A stretch of 7,327 nt of DNA from an uncultured bacterium (GTDB lineage: Bacteria > Actinomycetota > Coriobacteriia > Coriobacteriales > Coriobacteriaceae), in assembly GCA_905215945.1 (NCBI GenBank), contig CAJMRZ010000068.1, positions 1-7,327 of the forward strand. Reading direction: 5' to 3'. The position numbers and the translations under genes are program-made. Numbering within the stretch: the first letter of the stretch is position 1; every line of letters begins with the position of its first letter. Of this stretch, positions 5,988 to 7,327 are shown piece after piece. The notes under the pieces are model-generated. The model was not told the DNA's origin and made no database searches. It saw nothing but the letters and a program-made list of their open reading frames with translations.

Positions 5988-7327
5988 ATGGACGACCTTT
6001 TTTCTGCTTCGACGCGCGAGCGTTCCTTTCAGAATGCGCCGCTTGCGGTGCGCATGCGCCCCAATTCGCTCGACGAGTACGTGGGCCAGCAAAAGGCCGT
6101 CGGTAAGGGTTCATGGCTGCGTGCCGCGATCGAGCACGACGTGCTTTCGAGCGTGATTCTGTACGGGCCTGCCGGTACGGGCAAGACGACGCTGGCCCAC
6201 ATTATCGCCAACCATACCAAGAGCGAGTTTGTTGAGGTCAGCGCCGTCACGGGTACCGTGAAGGACCTGCGTCGTGTGATTGATGAGGCCAAGACGCGCC
6301 TGAATACGTACGACCGCCGCACCATTCTATTCATCGATGAGATTCACCGCTTCTCTAAGTCGCAGCAGGATGCCCTGCTGCATGCAGTTGAGAACCGTAC
6401 CGTCATTATGATTGGCGCTACGACAGAGAACCCGTACTTTGAGGTCAACTCGGCACTGTTGTCGCGCGGGCGCGTCGTGGAGCTTGAGCATCTGAAGGAT
6501 GAGGATATCGCCACGCTTATTGAACGTGCACTTGAGGCACCGCAGGGCTTGAACGGTAAGTTCTCGGCCGATGAGGATGCGGTCAAGACCATCTGCACGC
6601 TGGCAGCGGGTGACGCTCGCTCGGCGCTCACGACGCTCGAGCTTGCGAGCGAGATTGCCGTCACGCGTCCCGATACCGAGGGAACGCCAGCGCCGGCGGC
6701 GGGGGAGCGCTATCCCATCACCGTGGATGACGTGAAGATCGCCAACCCGCGTCGCGGCTTTACGTATGACAAAAACGGCGACATGCACTACGACGTTATC
6801 AGTGCGTTTATCAAGTCCATGCGTGGCAGCGATCCAGATGCCACCGTCTATTGGCTTGCCCGAATGATCGATGCGGGGGAGGATCCTAAGTTTATCGCCC
6901 GTCGCATTATGATTCATGCTTCTGAGGACGTCGGCAACGCCGATCCGCAGGCGTTTTTGGTGGCACATGCCGCGTTTAAGTCTGCCGAGGTCATTGGCTA
7001 TCCCGAGTGCCGTATTAACCTCGCGCAGGCTGCGCTCTATGTTTGTTTGGCGCCTAAGTCCAATGCCTGTGAGGCGTCCATTGATGCGGCACTGGCCGAT
7101 ATCCATTCTAGTGGTCTTCGTGAGGTGCCGAGTTATCTGCGCGATCGCCATCGCCCAGGCAGCGACGACTACGGTGTGTATAAATACCCGCACGATTATC
7201 CCGAAGGCTGGGTCGATCAGCGCTATTTGCCCGAGGGGCTGGAGCGCGGTGCGTTCTGGCAGCCTGCCGGGCGCGGCTGGGAAGAGTGGCGCGTAGAGCA
7301 AAGCGAACGAGACCGCAGCGGGAATGC
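5988..7327 (+). CDS. rarA: Replication-associated recombination protein A (RarA/MgsA), AAA+ ATPase, 3' end outside window
   Basis: Clamp-loader-like AAA+ ATPase that acts at stalled or damaged replication forks; homologues are E. coli RarA and eukaryotic WRNIP1/Mgs1. The frame stays open to the last base, giving 446 full codons. Visible motifs are Walker A GPAGTGKTT (60-68), Walker B ILFIDEIH (113-120), the sensor 1 block GATTENP (143-149), the arginine finger in LLSR (Arg160) and sensor 2 GDARSALTTLE (Arg211). The C-terminal tetramerisation region follows, with YDKNGDMHYDVISAFIKS, RGSDPDATVYWLARM and ASEDVGNADPQA. E. coli RarA is about 447 residues, so probably only a few residues are missing. 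ATG 5988 is chosen because GGGA at 5979-5982 lies five bases upstream; ATG 5982, two codons earlier, overlaps that site. The N-terminus MDDLF resembles the beta-clamp-binding DLF-type start seen in the family. Confidence 0.95.
   Translation, partial: MDDLFSASTRERSFQNAPLAVRMRPNSLDEYVGQQKAVGKGSWLRAAIEHDVLSSVILYGPAGTGKTTLAHIIANHTKSEFVEVSAVTGTVKDLRRVIDEAKTRLNTYDRRTILFIDEIHRFSKSQQDALLHAVENRTVIMIGATTENPYFEVNSALLSRGRVVELEHLKDEDIATLIERALEAPQGLNGKFSADEDAVKTICTLAAGDARSALTTLELASEIAVTRPDTEGTPAPAAGERYPITVDDVKIANPRRGFTYDKNGDMHYDVISAFIKSMRGSDPDATVYWLARMIDAGEDPKFIARRIMIHASEDVGNADPQAFLVAHAAFKSAEVIGYPECRINLAQAALYVCLAPKSNACEASIDAALADIHSSGLREVPSYLRDRHRPGSDDYGVYKYPHDYPEGWVDQRYLPEGLERGAFWQPAGRGWEEWRVEQSERDRSGN

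Noticed and set aside
6327..7301. Minus-strand frame of 324 codons opposite rarA
   Set aside because: It lies wholly within the rarA coding region, whose motifs are intact throughout, and its translation shows no recognisable motif. It is a codon-bias artefact.

Overview
The window is a stretch of ordinary bacterial chromosome with seven protein genes, all on the + strand and tightly packed. The base composition is moderately GC-rich, most genes start behind clear purine-rich ribosome binding sites, and there are short TTTT-tailed terminators. The gene order ileS-lspA-RluA-family pseudouridine synthase, followed by a dGTPase and rarA, together with GGGGAC-type hairpins between genes, suggests a Coriobacteriia actinobacterium, possibly Collinsella. 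This placement is an inference from gene content and style; no database search was run.

Region by region: positions 1-936 are the 3' end of ileS (anticodon-binding region and C-terminal zinc finger). A 16-bp perfect hairpin and then a classic intrinsic terminator follow (938-1041). Positions 1154-2766 hold lspA and a pseudouridine synthase that overlap by one base (TAATG), so they form a translationally coupled pair. A promoter-like stretch precedes a membrane-anchored processive-type family 2 glycosyltransferase (2849-4144), which ends in a second hairpin with a U-rich tail. A minimal prepilin peptidase of family A24 (4226-4648) and an HD-domain dGTPase (4680-5927) come next, 31 bases apart. 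The window closes inside rarA (5988 to the edge), a clamp-loader-like AAA+ ATPase. Its frame is open to the last base and, judged by family length, nearly complete.

The genes do not build one pathway. ileS and the pseudouridine synthase serve translation, lspA serves lipoprotein maturation, and the glycosyltransferase acts on a surface or extracellular polymer of unknown identity. The peptidase matures type IV pilin-like proteins encoded elsewhere. The dGTPase and RarA touch dNTP pools and stalled replication forks. I see no tRNA, rRNA, CRISPR array, intact transposase, phage gene or toxin-antitoxin pair. The least explained items are the two GGGGAC-containing hairpins, which look like members of dispersed REP-type families, and the unassigned glycosyltransferase. 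I found no convincing evidence for a previously undescribed system.
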